Source of the DNA: Melastoma dodecandrum
Lineage: Eukaryota > Streptophyta > Magnoliopsida > Myrtales > Melastomataceae
NCBI GenBank assembly: GCA_029817715.1
Contig: JARUPY010000067.1
Location: 1-64,000, forward strand
DNA: 64,000 bases
Direction of reading: 5' to 3'
Under the pieces are notes generated by a model that was given only the letters and a program-made list of their open reading frames with translations, ran no database searches and was not told the origin of the DNA. Below are positions 39,158 through 49,933 of the stretch, piece by piece (position 1 is the stretch's first letter; every line of letters starts with the position of its first letter). A program made the translations under genes and the position numbers.

Positions 39158-41212
39158 ATGGGGAGCAGCAGCATGTGGAGGAAGGCCAAGCTTGCTCTGG
39201 GCTTGAACCTTAGCTCGTGCGTGTATCCCCCCGGCATGTCTGACGATGATTCCCGTGTCGTCAACGTTGCAGCCCGGGGTTCTGGCCGGAGGTCGTTGTT
39301 GCTTTCCAGGAGCGGGTGCGACTCTTCCAAGGTCGGTTTTCAGCGGACTTGCTCCATTTGCTTGAACAAGATGAAGAAAGGTGGCGGTCAGGCCGTGTTC
39401 ACCGCGGAGTGCTCGCATTCCTTCCACTTCCACTGTATTGCTATGAACATCAAGTTCGGTAATCAGATATGCCCAGTTTGCCGTGCGAAATGGAAGGAGG
39501 TCCCCTCTGAGGCCTCACTTCTGATCAATCCGCCTCAGGGGCAGCGTGATGATTTATTAGCCGTGATGGCCCGTCGGCGTGATCATGCAAATAGGAGGGA
39601 CGGCGTGCCTCTCTTCCGGTTCCCCGAGCCGAGCTTGTTCGATGATGACGGGTCTTTAGATCAGCCGAGTTCGGAGCCGGAGAGGGACCCGAGCTGTGGC
39701 GTCGCAGATGGTGGTCGTTCGAGCAGGGTGCAGATAAAATTGTACCCAGAAGTCTCGGTTCTGCCAAGAGCCACTTCTTGTGGTGATTTTTCTTTCCTCG
39801 TCAATATCAAAGCAGCCAGGACGAATGGACGAACTATAGGCGGAACCTGCCGTGCTTCGGTCGACTTAGTCACGGTGATCGACATCAGCGGAAGCATGGC
39901 TGGCACGAAACTCGCCCTACTAAAACGCGCCATGGGATTCGTCATACAAAATCTCAGCTCTAATGACAGGCTATCCGTGGTTGCCTTCTCCTCCAGCGCT
40001 CGCCGTCTGTTTCCTCTTTGTCGGATGTCTGATGCTGGTCGGCAACAGGCGCTTCGAGCTGTCAATTCACTGGTAGCAACCGGTGGTACGAACATCGCTG
40101 AAGGACTCGCTAAGGGTTCTAAGGTAATTTCCGACCGAAAGCATAAGAACCCAGTGGCTAGCATCATACTGTTGTCCGATGGCCAAGACAACTACACCCC
40201 AAACGATGGCCAACTCCGAAAGGGGAAGAATAATTATCCCCATGCTTCCCCGTCAAGTCTAGGAAGTGATGCCATGGGATTCCAACTCCCCGTTCACACT
40301 TTTGGATTTGGTATTGATCACGATGCTCCGGCGATGCACTCGATATCGGAAGTCTCAGGGGGCACTTTCTCGTTCATTGAAACAGAGGCAGTGATTCAAG
40401 ATGCATTTGCTCAATGCATCGGAGGCCTGTTGAGTGTAGTTGTGCAAGAATTACAGGTAAGAATTGACTGCGTGCACCCGAGCATGCAGCTCGTCGCTCT
40501 GAAAGCAGGAAATTACCCGGGCCATATACTGTTGGATGGAAGAGCAGGAGTTATAGACGGCGGCAACTTGTACGCGGATGAGGAGAGGGACTTCCTCGTA
40601 TCAGTCAATATCCCCGAGGAGTGGTCCATTAAACAAGAGATGCCACTTCCGAGAGTTAAGTGCTCATACAAGGATCCATTAACAATGGAATCAGTTACGG
40701 TCTCGGGGGAAGAAGTTAATATACGTAGAGCTGAGGTTCCCAGTAATGAGGTTAGGGTGTCCTTGGAAGTTGATAGGCAACGGAACAGGCTCGGAGCTGC
40801 CGAGGCTATGTCACAGGCTAGTGCCTTGGCCGAGCAAGGAGACCTGAAGGGAGCCGCTACAATTCTCGAGAACTGCCGCCAGATCCAGTCCCAGTCCATC
40901 TCAGCTAAATCTAATGACCGCCTGTGCATCGCGTTGGATGCGGAGATGAAGGGAATGCAGGAACGGCTGTCAAGCAGGCATGAGTACCAGATGTCCGGAC
41001 GAGCATACATCCTGTCAGGGCTAAGCTCGCACTCATGGCAGAGGGCAACAGCAAGAGGCGACTCGACGGAGAGGCACAGCCTCATTCAGGCTTACCAGAC
41101 TCCGTCGATGACGGAGTTGATCACACAGTCTCAGGCTACAGCGTCGGTCCGTCGTCCCTCGGCCATGCAACGATCACTGACATCAAGTAGGTCGCATACA
41201 AAGTATAGGTGA
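39158..41212 (+). CDS. RING-H2 / von Willebrand A domain E3 ubiquitin ligase, WAV3/EDA40-like
   Basis: This is a 684-aa protein of the plant RING-vWA family (WAV3, WAVH and EDA40 in Arabidopsis), predicted E3 ubiquitin ligases; WAV3 members act in root growth and gravity responses. The N-terminus MGSSSMWRKAKLALGLNL is the family's conserved start, which fixes the initiator. The C3H2C3 RING lies at residues 65-108, with ligands C65, C68, C85, H87, H90, C93, C105 and C108. A vWA domain spans about 236-425 with an apparently intact metal site: D242-x-S244-x-S246, T311 in GGTNI and D341 in LLSDG. The part beyond about 430 matches the family's C-terminal beta-rich and helical region. The coding frame is uninterrupted over 2,055 bp. 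Length is usual for the family. The Ty3 fossil upstream is unrelated. The gene looks intact. The exact orthologue within the family is uncertain. Confidence 0.93.
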   Translation: MGSSSMWRKAKLALGLNLSSCVYPPGMSDDDSRVVNVAARGSGRRSLLLSRSGCDSSKVGFQRTCSICLNKMKKGGGQAVFTAECSHSFHFHCIAMNIKFGNQICPVCRAKWKEVPSEASLLINPPQGQRDDLLAVMARRRDHANRRDGVPLFRFPEPSLFDDDGSLDQPSSEPERDPSCGVADGGRSSRVQIKLYPEVSVLPRATSCGDFSFLVNIKAARTNGRTIGGTCRASVDLVTVIDISGSMAGTKLALLKRAMGFVIQNLSSNDRLSVVAFSSSARRLFPLCRMSDAGRQQALRAVNSLVATGGTNIAEGLAKGSKVISDRKHKNPVASIILLSDGQDNYTPNDGQLRKGKNNYPHASPSSLGSDAMGFQLPVHTFGFGIDHDAPAMHSISEVSGGTFSFIETEAVIQDAFAQCIGGLLSVVVQELQVRIDCVHPSMQLVALKAGNYPGHILLDGRAGVIDGGNLYADEERDFLVSVNIPEEWSIKQEMPLPRVKCSYKDPLTMESVTVSGEEVNIRRAEVPSNEVRVSLEVDRQRNRLGAAEAMSQASALAEQGDLKGAATILENCRQIQSQSISAKSNDRLCIALDAEMKGMQERLSSRHEYQMSGRAYILSGLSSHSWQRATARGDSTERHSLIQAYQTPSMTELITQSQATASVRRPSAMQRSLTSSRSHTKYR

Positions 41213-41617
41213 TGAATGGTTGTTATGAAATATGTACAGTGCAATTCTAATTCGTTCGATTTGTAATAATTGGTTTGGTAATCTACAACTTGGCAAAACA
41301 TATGGGCCGATGGACAGGCCCATGATGCTTGCTTCTCATGGGCCTGTAAGAAACTGGGCCTCTCAGACCGAAAATGACATCCCGTGATAGCCGGAAGGCC
41401 GTGGCGCCGACCTTCTGGAACCCGTCGACCGCGCGAGATGGGCTAGCCGAGGGCAAGATTTGACTGAATCATTCACTCAACAGCTGGCCAACACCGCAAA
41501 GAACATTTAATCCATTCCCGAGACAGTAGTAGGGTGGGAAACGATGAATGTAGGCAACAAATGGGCAAGGGACAAAGCACCGTGAAATGTTTGTTCATGC
41601 CGACAACACTCTTGTCA

Positions 41618-41660
41618 CGACCCGGGGGGGGGGGGGGGGGGGGGGGGGAGGGGCGTGGGT
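41618..41660. repeat. 25-nt poly(G) tract inside a short inverted repeat
   Basis: Twenty-five consecutive G residues (41,624-41,648) are followed by AGGGGCG. They are bracketed by CGACCC on the left and GGGTCG on the right, so a short stem could enclose the G-run. Two more long G-runs lie at 45,264-45,279 (16 G) and 45,615-45,634 (20 G). Length in such homopolymers is easily misread by sequencing. Confidence 0.85.
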
Positions 41661-42260
41661 CGCCACTCCGGAAATGGGTTTAAAGTCGAGAGAGTCTCAG
41701 AGCGGTCCGATCGTGAATTGACGATTATGTCCCTCTGTGTTGGGTCGTGCTCATTACAATAATTTCGTTGATATTCGAGCTACAATTAGACGGGGGGTGA
41801 GAATGTGGGTGTCCTCACACTCCCTCCCCATGTTTCCCTTTCATGTCCTCCATCAGTATCGCCGTCGTTAATCATACCCCCCCGAATTAATAGTAAAAAC
41901 AAAACCCACACAAAAATAAAGAAGTTTCTGAAAACTGTACGTCCACCTACGACCGGACGACCACCTCCCATCGCTTTCCCTAGTCCTCCTCCTGCCGGGT
42001 AACAAAAAGCTTGGGTTTGGAACAAATCGCCCGGTCGTCCACCTGCTATGACCGGTGATTCTGTCGGTAAGGGGAGGGAGGATTGGGGCGAGTGTCGGCA
42101 CCGACACGGCTCGGTGGTTAAACTTCTTCCCCCCGGTAATTAAACTACAAGTATATTTCTCCCGGGCCGATTAATTTATTGGGACTGAAATCTCGGCCAA
42201 CGCTTTTTTGTCGGCAGAGGTGCGAATAAAGTACGGATCAAGTACTGACGGGATCATTTC

Positions 42261-42340
42261 CACGTGGCGGGGAGTCTTAAAGCTCCGGAATCACGTGATC
42301 ACGTGACAGCACCGCCACCGCACGACGATGACGACGTCGC
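42261..42340. promoter_or_regulatory. G-box/ABRE cluster with a 16-bp perfect palindrome
   Basis: CACGTGGC (the ABRE-type G-box) is at 42,261-42,268. TCACGTGATCACGTGA at 42,291-42,306 is perfectly palindromic and contains two CACGTG G-boxes (42,292-42,297 and 42,300-42,305). A GACGTC bZIP-type core follows at about 42,332. Clusters like this are bound by bZIP and bHLH factors and are frequent in abscisic-acid, light and stress promoters. The nearest recognised genes are about 1 kb upstream (the RING-vWA gene, which ends there) and 4.6 kb downstream (the GATA gene), so the target is unclear. Confidence 0.5.
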
Positions 42341-42600
42341 CGGTGGAGTCAAAAAGGAAAAACGCAGTCCAGCTGGCCATGGAGCGGCGGGGGAGATGAT
42401 TCCATGACGGGTTGGAAAACGAAAAGCCATGCTAGGCGATGACTAATTTTACCAACAAGGACAAATAAGTATAATCTTCAGACACGGGAAGTATTTCACT
42501 GGTCACACATATTAAATTTGAAACGTGCGGCGGTGGGTCGGAAATGGTCCGGAACGCATGGCTTGTGGAGGGATTATTCCCTCTATACATAATTATTCTT

Positions 42601-45600
42601 CTTAATTAGATGTCGAAACTTAAAAGCGGATCGTTTTCATTTTCAACATGGGTAGGACCACCGAAAGTTGCATGTGCTCGCGCACACCGCATCCGTAGCC
42701 GGGGTTCCGCCACGTCACCCCAAATCCCCTCCCCGAATTTAACAATAAATGAATATTTAGGGTTCATATACAAAAAAAAAAAAAAAGTTGACGTGCACAT
42801 GTTCTCGTGTTGTAATTCTTTTGAAACTTAGAAAAAGTGTCAAAAAAGGAGAAGGAAGCGGTGCACTTTATGGGAGGGAGCAGGATCATGCATGCAGCTG
42901 GGTTTCCTCCCCACCCCAATGGGCTCCTTCATGTAGACGTGATCATCTTGGTCAATGAGGGTGACTCCTTTTTAAGGGGTCTAAAATTTCCCAAAATCTA
43001 ACTTAATCACCTTCACTCGATAAAGGTATTAAAAACTATTTTTATTTTTATATTAATTTTGGTTAGTTTTAGATTGCGAAAGTAAAACATAGCCTTAACG
43101 TAGTCTGACTTGCGTCATGACTTCGAACGTCTTCTCATCGTATTCCTTCACATCATCCTCCTACATGCCCCGTAACAGCAACCCCGTACCTGACACATCA
43201 TCCGATCTTCATCGATTCAGTGCATTCTTTCTTAGTAACATCAGCAACTATCGCTCTCGTCGAAAGCTTCAACTTCCAACCCGCGCCTTCGAAATCCTAA
43301 ATAAAAAACCCCGCAACTTAGGCTCCAATATTATTCCCCTTTCTTTAATTTTTTTTATTTGTTGGTGGATAAATGGCATTGTCTGTTGAGAGTTTATTTT
43401 CTTTCGTCCAACATTTTGAACAAAATCAATATAAAAAGAAAAATTGATGATAAAATTATAAAACAAATTAAAGTCAAAACAGGAAGTTGGTCCAAAATCG
43501 ATGTTATAAATCAATATTTTGTAGAATTTATTCCATTAGGTTTCATATCGAAGGGGTTGTGCAACGAACGAAAGATATGCAAATGTGGTTGCCCTTGCCA
43601 AGAAAGAAAGAAAGAAAAAAGAAAGCATGGGAATGGGTTGTCGTTGAAGGGAAGGAATATATAATAATAATAAAAAAAGAGGATGGTTCGACGGGATTAT
43701 TCAATCCTATATACATGACATGACACGGTTTTGCTCGTGATATATGCATAATTTTTGCTTTCTCTTTTGGAAATGTCACGGTTTCTTTTTCTTTTTTCCT
43801 CTCTTTTGGGAGTTGGATTGGAGCTGCAAGAAGGGGACGAAGGCTATATTTTTCTTTTTTCTTTATCATTCTTTCTTGTTCTCTTTTTTGTTTTGGGGAG
43901 GAACATTGATAGCAACCCTCTCCCCCTCCCTCTTCAAGTTCTCCCATTCCCATCATCGTATCAAATTTAACAATTACCCCAGTGTCAGGGCATGTAATGG
44001 AATGGAATGGAGCCCAGAATTGAATTCCAGTCGGTAACATCAAACAATCAGCAACAACAAATAATAGTAATAGTAATAGTAATAATATTTTGGAGATTTT
44101 ATAAGAAGGGTTGCAGCTTTAGGGGTGGAAAAAATGATTCAAAGAGTGTAACCCAAGTTATGGCTGAAGCTAGAAAGAAGAAGGTGTTGGTTGTGATGGG
44201 GGTGCAATGCATATTTTTGGCAGGGAGTGAATATCAAGTTAATTAAAGTGGTCAGAAGAACATTACCCGATTTTAGCCCACAGAAAAGAAATATATTTGA
44301 ATTCTGTCATTTTTGCTTCCCAGCTAAGGATATGCTGTCATTATGGAATTATATTTCATTACTCCAAGTGCAATTTTCTTTTTTTTTTTAATGAAATATA
44401 AACAATATGGGATACCTTGAGATGGCCACCAGTTTTTAAAATAATAATAATAATAAAAAAAGAACAATCCCTTGGATTATCTTTCGTGGGAGTAAATTCG
44501 ACGGTGGAGGAAAAACGATAATAAAGATGGACAAAGCATCAAACTTGTGAGATCCCTAAAGAAATTATTTAAAATTAAAAGGAATTGAATTTGGGGAAGT
44601 ATTTCCACATGGGAAAGTCAGAGCAGGGAAGTCTTTGATGTATTTGGTTGAGACAGGATCATGTGAGGCGACGACGACACATGTGGGTTTTTTTTTTCTT
44701 TTTATTATTATTATTAAGATTATGTCCTCCAGTTTGCCAACCACCACCCTCCAAGTTACTGTGCTACCACGATCACACTACCACCCCCCCTAAAAAACAA
44801 ATTTGCTTAGTTATTGTTCCTTCTCTATTTTAATTTAGAACAAGTGCACATGCAAACCACGGCAGATATTTTTAAGTTTTTTTTTTTTAAGATTTCATCT
44901 ATTTCTCTGGCAAATATAAGGCGATGAGGGAATGAAACAACAACAACAACAACAACAACACGTCCTTCTGAAGTTTCTGATGGTTGTCTGGTTTTTGGGA
45001 CATCACCGAGCCGAAGCCACTAACTCTCTTTTTTAAATTGTAAGAACAAGAGCGGTGTGTGTGTGTGTGTGTGTGGCATTCTTTCAATTTCAGAATAAGA
45101 TGGGATGGGATACGAAGAAAGACCAGAGTTTAAGAAAGCCTTTCCTTTCCCACATTGAAATCAAAGCAAATGGCTTCTTACCATGGACGGATATCAGCTG
45201 GTAGGAGTACTTTAATTAAGTGACGAAACACCATCATGTGATCAACTCTTTTTGCTTTTTTTTGGGGGGGGGGGGGGGGTTAATGTTTGGGCATGAAGGA
45301 GGACCACTCTCCTCACTTCGATCGGCTTTTCTCAATTAGAGGTGCGCCCTCTTATTTTCTTCTGAAATTTTACATGAAGAAAAAACATGGGCATGTGTAT
45401 TATTATCAAACTAGGGCATAAATTTTTTACCAAGTTTAATATTGTTATTTTTTTTCTGGGGGCGTTACTAATTCCAATACGAGCATACGGATAAATAAGG
45501 GAAGTAATTAGAAAGGGGAATTATCGTTGTTTGAACGCGTTTTTTTATACATAAATATTTTTTCCTTTTTTTCAACTATCATGACGGCGTATTTTGATAA

Positions 45601-46500
45601 GAGTAAGAAGAAGTGGGGGGGGGGGGGGGGGGGGAATGGATGAACAATCGATGACAGTAAGTAAAGCGTGTTTTTTTCATTCCTCCTCCTCTGTCTTAAC
45701 CGTGTTTATTTAGTTGTCGCTGTCGTAAAAAATGGGAGAGGACACAGTTAAGAAAGGAAGTTCAAAACTCGAGGTGGATAGGAGGGGAGGGGGGGAGTGC
45801 ACATGGCTTCATTGTAATGTCCGTGTAAACATTTTTATAAATTTTTATTCCTCTTTGTCATTTCTGCATCGTCTTCCTCTTCTTCTACTCTTCTCACCCT
45901 TTTCTGACCCCCTCTGTCCCTCAGTGTGTGTGTGTGAATGTGAAGGAAGGAAATAACCTCACAGGGAGTTCACCATCACAATCACTCCTGCATATTCCCT
46001 GTTCTTTTTCAACAGAACCAGGAGAAAAGAGGGAGGAAGAAGAAGAAGAAGAAGGACCCCCAAGTGAGTTCAAACTCATCTTTCTTCCTTCCCTTGTTTC
46101 TTTTTTGTTTAATATTGTTCTTAGGACAATGAAACCGTTGGGCTTGAGGTTGGGGGGTGCCTCACTTTTGAAGAAAGTCCCTCATCTTCATTTTAGTTAA
46201 TAATTTCTTTAAGGTAGGGGAGGGAGATGGGTCCCAATGAGCAAGCAGTGGTATTAGTAATAAGGAGGAGGAGGAGACTTCAACATCAAGTGATGGTGAG
46301 ATAGAGATAGAGAGTTGTTTTAAAGACAGCTAGCAATGAAGAAGGATGCCCTCCACCTACCATATTTTGTTTCCAAAGAAACTCTTTTGCTCCTCCACTC
46401 ACAAAAATAAAAATCATTACTTTCAACTCCTCTTCATCTCTCCCCCACACCCACACCCACCCCATCTCTCATTCTTCTGTTCCAATTCCAATTTGTGTAG
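42601..46500. other. AT-rich, microsatellite-bearing intergenic spacer
   Basis: No gene is supported. The stretch holds T- and A-runs, AAGA repeats (about 43,600-43,625), TAG/TAA-type runs (about 44,061-44,090), a CAA repeat (44,938-44,960), a GT repeat (45,055-45,074) and two poly(G) runs (45,264-45,279 and 45,615-45,634). Several open frames of 60-170 codons are low-complexity and show no domain. From about 45,730 the sequence becomes pyrimidine-rich with CTCTTC-type runs, as plant promoters and leaders often do, and it probably grades into the GATA gene's promoter. Confidence 0.5.
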
Positions 46501-46925
46501 TCCTAAGTCTTTTGGAAAGAGATAGAGAGAGAGAGAGAGAGACCACAACTCTTCCCTCCATAAGGTATTACTTTTTTACTACTAGTGCTGCTACTAGCAG
46601 CAGCTGACCCAATTTCAATTTCCCCCACTGGGAGTACTCTGTTTCTTCCCCCCACCATTCCTTCTGGGATTTTGTTTTTTTGGTTCTTTGCTTGAAACCC
46701 TCTAGATTCCGCAGGTATTCAGAGGCTCTGACATGGGGGGAGCGTTTTAGTATCTGCACCCTTCCGTGTCCGAATTCAATTTAGCATTTATTTCGTGGAC
46801 TTCTTTGTTTCGGTTTTCTTCTTGCTGTTGCCTCTGGATTGATTTCCCCTGACTCTTTTATGTTCGGTTTCAATCTTCAGGGACGGGCACTCTGTACAAC
46901 GACGCCCTTCTTTCCTGCACACGCT
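46501..46925 (+). promoter_or_regulatory. Probable 5' leader/core promoter of the GATA gene
   Basis: A GA microsatellite at 46,525-46,542 and CT-rich blocks precede the start codon, typical of plant leaders. TTTCAATCTTCAG ending at 46,880 resembles a 3' splice acceptor, so a leader intron is possible. In-frame ATGs upstream (from 46,839) would add 29 residues unlike the family. Confidence 0.4.
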
Positions 46926-48299
46926 ATGGACGAGATCGACTGCAGCTTCTTCGACCACATCGACGATCTCCTCGACTTCCCCTCTGAGGACAGCGATTCT
47001 GTCCTGCCGCCCTCATTAGGGAAGCCAGAGTCCGTCCTACCGAGCATTTGGGCGGAGTCGTACCAGTGCTCCGACTCCGTGTTCTCCGGCAGCGCCGCCA
47101 GCAGCTCCGACCTCTCCGCGGAGCTCTCAGTCCCCGTAAGTCCGAGCATTAAAAAGGTGTCAAAAGTATTAAACAGTGGTTTAAAATTTAAAAAATTGGG
47201 ATAGTTAGATTTTGTGATACAAACCGACGGGCAGCAGTCGGGTGGGGGGGGGTGGACTCCATTCCTTAGAGGTTGAGATTGAGAACGCGACGATGTTGGA
47301 TTGAATGATTGACGCATTGATTAGCGGCATGTGGGATGGAGTTTTTTGCATGTGACAGTGACGTTGCCTTTTGTCTTCATCTATTTTCAAAAAACAAAAA
47401 TTTCAAAACTCTTTTACCTCGACTCTGATTGATTTCGTGTTTCTTTTTTTAACCTTTGTTTTGATGTTAATTTTTGGGTTGGGGTGGATGCATTCGTGCA
47501 GTACGAGGATATTGTTCAGCTGGAATGGCTGTCGACGTTTGTGGAGGATTCCTTCTCTGGCGGGAGCCTCGCCATGACGACTGCGGCAGAGCCTGACCCC
47601 GTGGCTAAGAATGACCAGCTTTTCCAGACATCGAGCCCTGTTTCTGTCCTCGATAGCAGTAGCAGCAGCAGCAGCAGCGGTAGCTTGTGCTCCGGTGAGA
47701 AGACCACCCTGCACAGCCCCGATGGGGTCGTCCCCAATGGTAAATACGGCCGAGCCCGGAGCAAGAGGCCGCGCCCTGCATCATACAATCCCTGCGGGAC
47801 GATGGAAAAGCCCATGCCCTCGCCGCCCCTGCTGCATTGTTCAATTTCCGAGGACAAGAACCCGAGTCTGGTTCCCCTGAAATTTCCGCTCGAGTCATCA
47901 GAGAATTTCGCGAAGTCGTACCCCATGGTCAAGGCCCCAGAGGAAGCTACTGTCCTGGAACCCAAGAAGAAGAATAAGAAGATCAAGCTGACCCTGCCTC
48001 CGAGACCAAGCCCGGCCGATGCCGACGACGAAGACGGAGGCCCGACCCCGGCACCAGTCAGGAAATGCCTCCACTGTGAGATAACAAAGACCCCGCAATG
48101 GCGCGCCGGGCCTCTGGGCCCGAAAACCCTCTGCAATGCTTGCGGCGTAAGGTACAAGTCAGGGAGACTGTTCCCGGAGTATAGGCCCGCTGCGAGCCCA
48201 ACGTTCGTCCCGTCCCTGCACTCGAACTCGCACAAGAAGGTGCTTGAGATGAGGGGAGTACCTGCGGGAAAACAGGCGACAAACGGGGAAGGTTGTTAA
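46926..48299 (+). CDS. GATA-type zinc-finger transcription factor, GATA8-like, two exons
   Basis: The gene has exon 1 at 46,926-47,135 (70 codons, [19 protein letters not shown]) and exon 2 at 47,502-48,299 (265 codons plus stop), for a 335-aa protein. The join is CCC|GTAAGT ... TTCGTGCAG|TAC, phase 0. Features in order are an acidic N-terminus; [18 protein letters not shown] at the exon junction; SSPVSVL followed by a serine run (residues about 122-129); a basic [10 protein letters not shown] motif (about 153-162) typical as nuclear signal; and a second basic KKKNKKIK. The zinc finger follows, with C259-x2-C262-x18-C281-x2-C284 (CLHC...CNAC), then [20 protein letters not shown] and [13 protein letters not shown]. 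The C-x2-C-x18-C-x2-C finger and its C-terminal block are the subfamily I signature, and the N-terminal DEIDC...DDLLDFP block points to GATA8-like members. It binds WGATAR sites in the nucleus. It appears intact; the start codon is chosen by family fit. Confidence 0.92.
47136..47501 (+). other. Intron of the GATA gene (366 bp, phase 0)
   Basis: The donor is CCCC|GTAAGTCC and the acceptor is TTCGTGCAG|TACGAG, preceded by a T-rich stretch (TTTCTTTTTTTAACCTTTG and TTTTGATGTTAATTTTTGG). In-frame stops right after exon 1 (GGGATAG at about 47,204) require splicing. Joining the exons restores the family sequence. Confidence 0.9.
47654..47690 (+). repeat. AGC microsatellite encoding a serine run
   Basis: GATAGCAGTAGCAGCAGC-type repeats in exon 2 encode about nine consecutive serines. 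The same position is serine-rich in related GATA factors, so it is tolerated, but it is a likely length polymorphism. Confidence 0.8.
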
Positions 48300-49561
48300 G
48301 TCGCAGGAGTTTATCCCAAACCCGGATGTGGTCCAGAGGAACAACTAAACTGCATGTGAGGGGGTGGTCCGATGTTTGGTGCCTTAGCTTATGTTATTTT
48401 GTCCTAGTTTGGGTTTATCCATTTTTTTTCATGTGGTTGCTTATCAACATTCTTTCTTGGGTTCTTTTTGGAATTGAATTTTTTGTACAGCAGGATGATG
48501 ATGATGAGGAGGAGGGCGAAGAATTAATGCAAAAACTAGGGTATTGTTTAGTGTTGTTGTAAGGCTTAGAAGGGATCAAATTGATCTTTTGCTTCTTCTT
48601 TTTTCCTCTCTTTAGTCGAAGTAAAATGTTATCAATTCTTCCTACTGTTATTACACTCCTCGGCCTCACCACAACACGAACATAAAGTATATGTTCAAAT
48701 CCTACGTGGGAGGGTAGGGGGATTGGTTCCGATTCAACTACAAGGAGAAGAATTCTGGTTCGGACAGAATGGGGTTTGTAAATCCCTTTCGAGGAAGAAG
48801 GGAGATGATGAGGGATCAAAATCCTTTCGATCACATTAGGCACCCGGTCGTGGTCAGGTTCAATTAACCAACCAATGATGGAACAAAATCCCAAACGTAA
48901 CTGTGAAGTAATGGGTTAGCCCACGTTTTTTCTCTTTGGGATTCTTTTATCCATTTGAATATTTCTGGAGACCCGATTGCTAACCGTCGAACCATTGTTA
49001 TCTTCACATTCTGACCCACCCATACACACATACACATGTTTTGTGAGTTGATATTAATGTTGTTTGCTGTCGGTGAAAGAGGAAAGCGACGGTCGAGATT
49101 AGATTGAACACCGGCCCATTATGTAAGGAAAGGAAGAGGAAAGGCCCGCCCGTGGAAAAGTTACGAGTAGGGGAATAATCCGAGATCATATTTCCTGAAA
49201 GGGTACATGAACAAGTGTTAGAATATCGGATCGGTCTATATGCCGAGCTCAATATACAAATTCAGCGGGGTTGCATTCTAAAACCAATTATTTATAGAGG
49301 AAGTAGCCTGCTTAGACTTATATACTAGCCAAAACTTATTTATGTATTCGATGTGTGATTCTTGGGTTTGCCCATTGGATGCAACTCTTTCAACAACAAG
49401 CACTCGACGCATAGTAAGTAGGGAAATGGCTGGTGAGCTTCGTCTGTTTGGTCGGGTAATCCGTTGGTTGATGATGGGGTGACGAATCTGTCGACCTTGG
49501 AAGATGACCTCGTTTGTGGCCTCGCCCGGGACCTTACCTACACAAAAGGGGATGTCATTAT
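48300..49561. other. GATA 3' region and intergenic spacer
   Basis: The first 250-300 bp after the stop are T-rich and probably untranslated, with a GATGATGATGATGAGGAGG run at about 48,495. Beyond that I see no gene, RNA or recognisable repeat up to the copia LTR. Open frames on the minus strand here have no domains. Confidence 0.5.
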
Positions 49562-49916
49562 TGTTGAAGGTAATTTATGATTCAAGTGAATGCAGTATTA
49601 AAGTTAGTAAGGAAAATATCATTAAGTGGAGTATTAAGAGAGCATTTAAGTAGATCATTAAATCTATCATTTAAGATAGATGTTTCTACTGTCATTTGGG
49701 TTTTTACTCCTCCCTATATATAGAGGAGTGTGTAATCATTTGAAAGAAATGAAGAAAAAAAAATAGTTTGCAGCCAAAACACTTGAACTCCACAAAATAT
49801 TCATACATCGTAGGAGCAACAGCTCTACAGAAGGTTTCATCTATCCTACAGAAGGTCGTCGGCAGTACATAATCTACGTTCTGCTAGCACCTTCTCCCTT
49901 CCTATCCAATCCTACA
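49562..49916 (+). repeat. 5' LTR of copia-1
   Basis: This is the direct repeat partner of 54,068-54,421. It has a TATA box, CTATATATAG, at 49,714-49,723. The 3' end CCTACA runs straight into CCAGAGCGC, suggesting a few bases were lost at the LTR/primer-site junction. Confidence 0.92.
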
Positions 49917-49933
49917 CCAGAGCGCAGAAGGTC

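Larger units (their letters stand above)
41213..42600. other. Intergenic spacer with poly(G) tract and G-box region
   Basis: No coding sequence is recognised. After the RING-vWA stop there is AT-rich sequence that may contain its 3' end (TTTGTAATAATTGG at about 41,260). From about 41,610 the character changes. A 25-G run is flanked by CGACCC and GGGTCG, and the next 500 bp resemble a degenerate repeat or solo-LTR remnant, though no boundaries could be set. Open frames here on both strands lack domains. Confidence 0.5.

Noticed and set aside
43117..44043. Open frames of 90-166 codons on both strands
   Set aside because: Overlapping frames in low-complexity, T- or A-rich DNA with no domain or family resemblance.
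46839..46925. Upstream in-frame ATG for the GATA gene
   Set aside because: It would add 29 residues not seen in the family, and a possible splice acceptor at 46,880 interrupts it. The ATG at 46,926 starts the conserved MDEIDC block.
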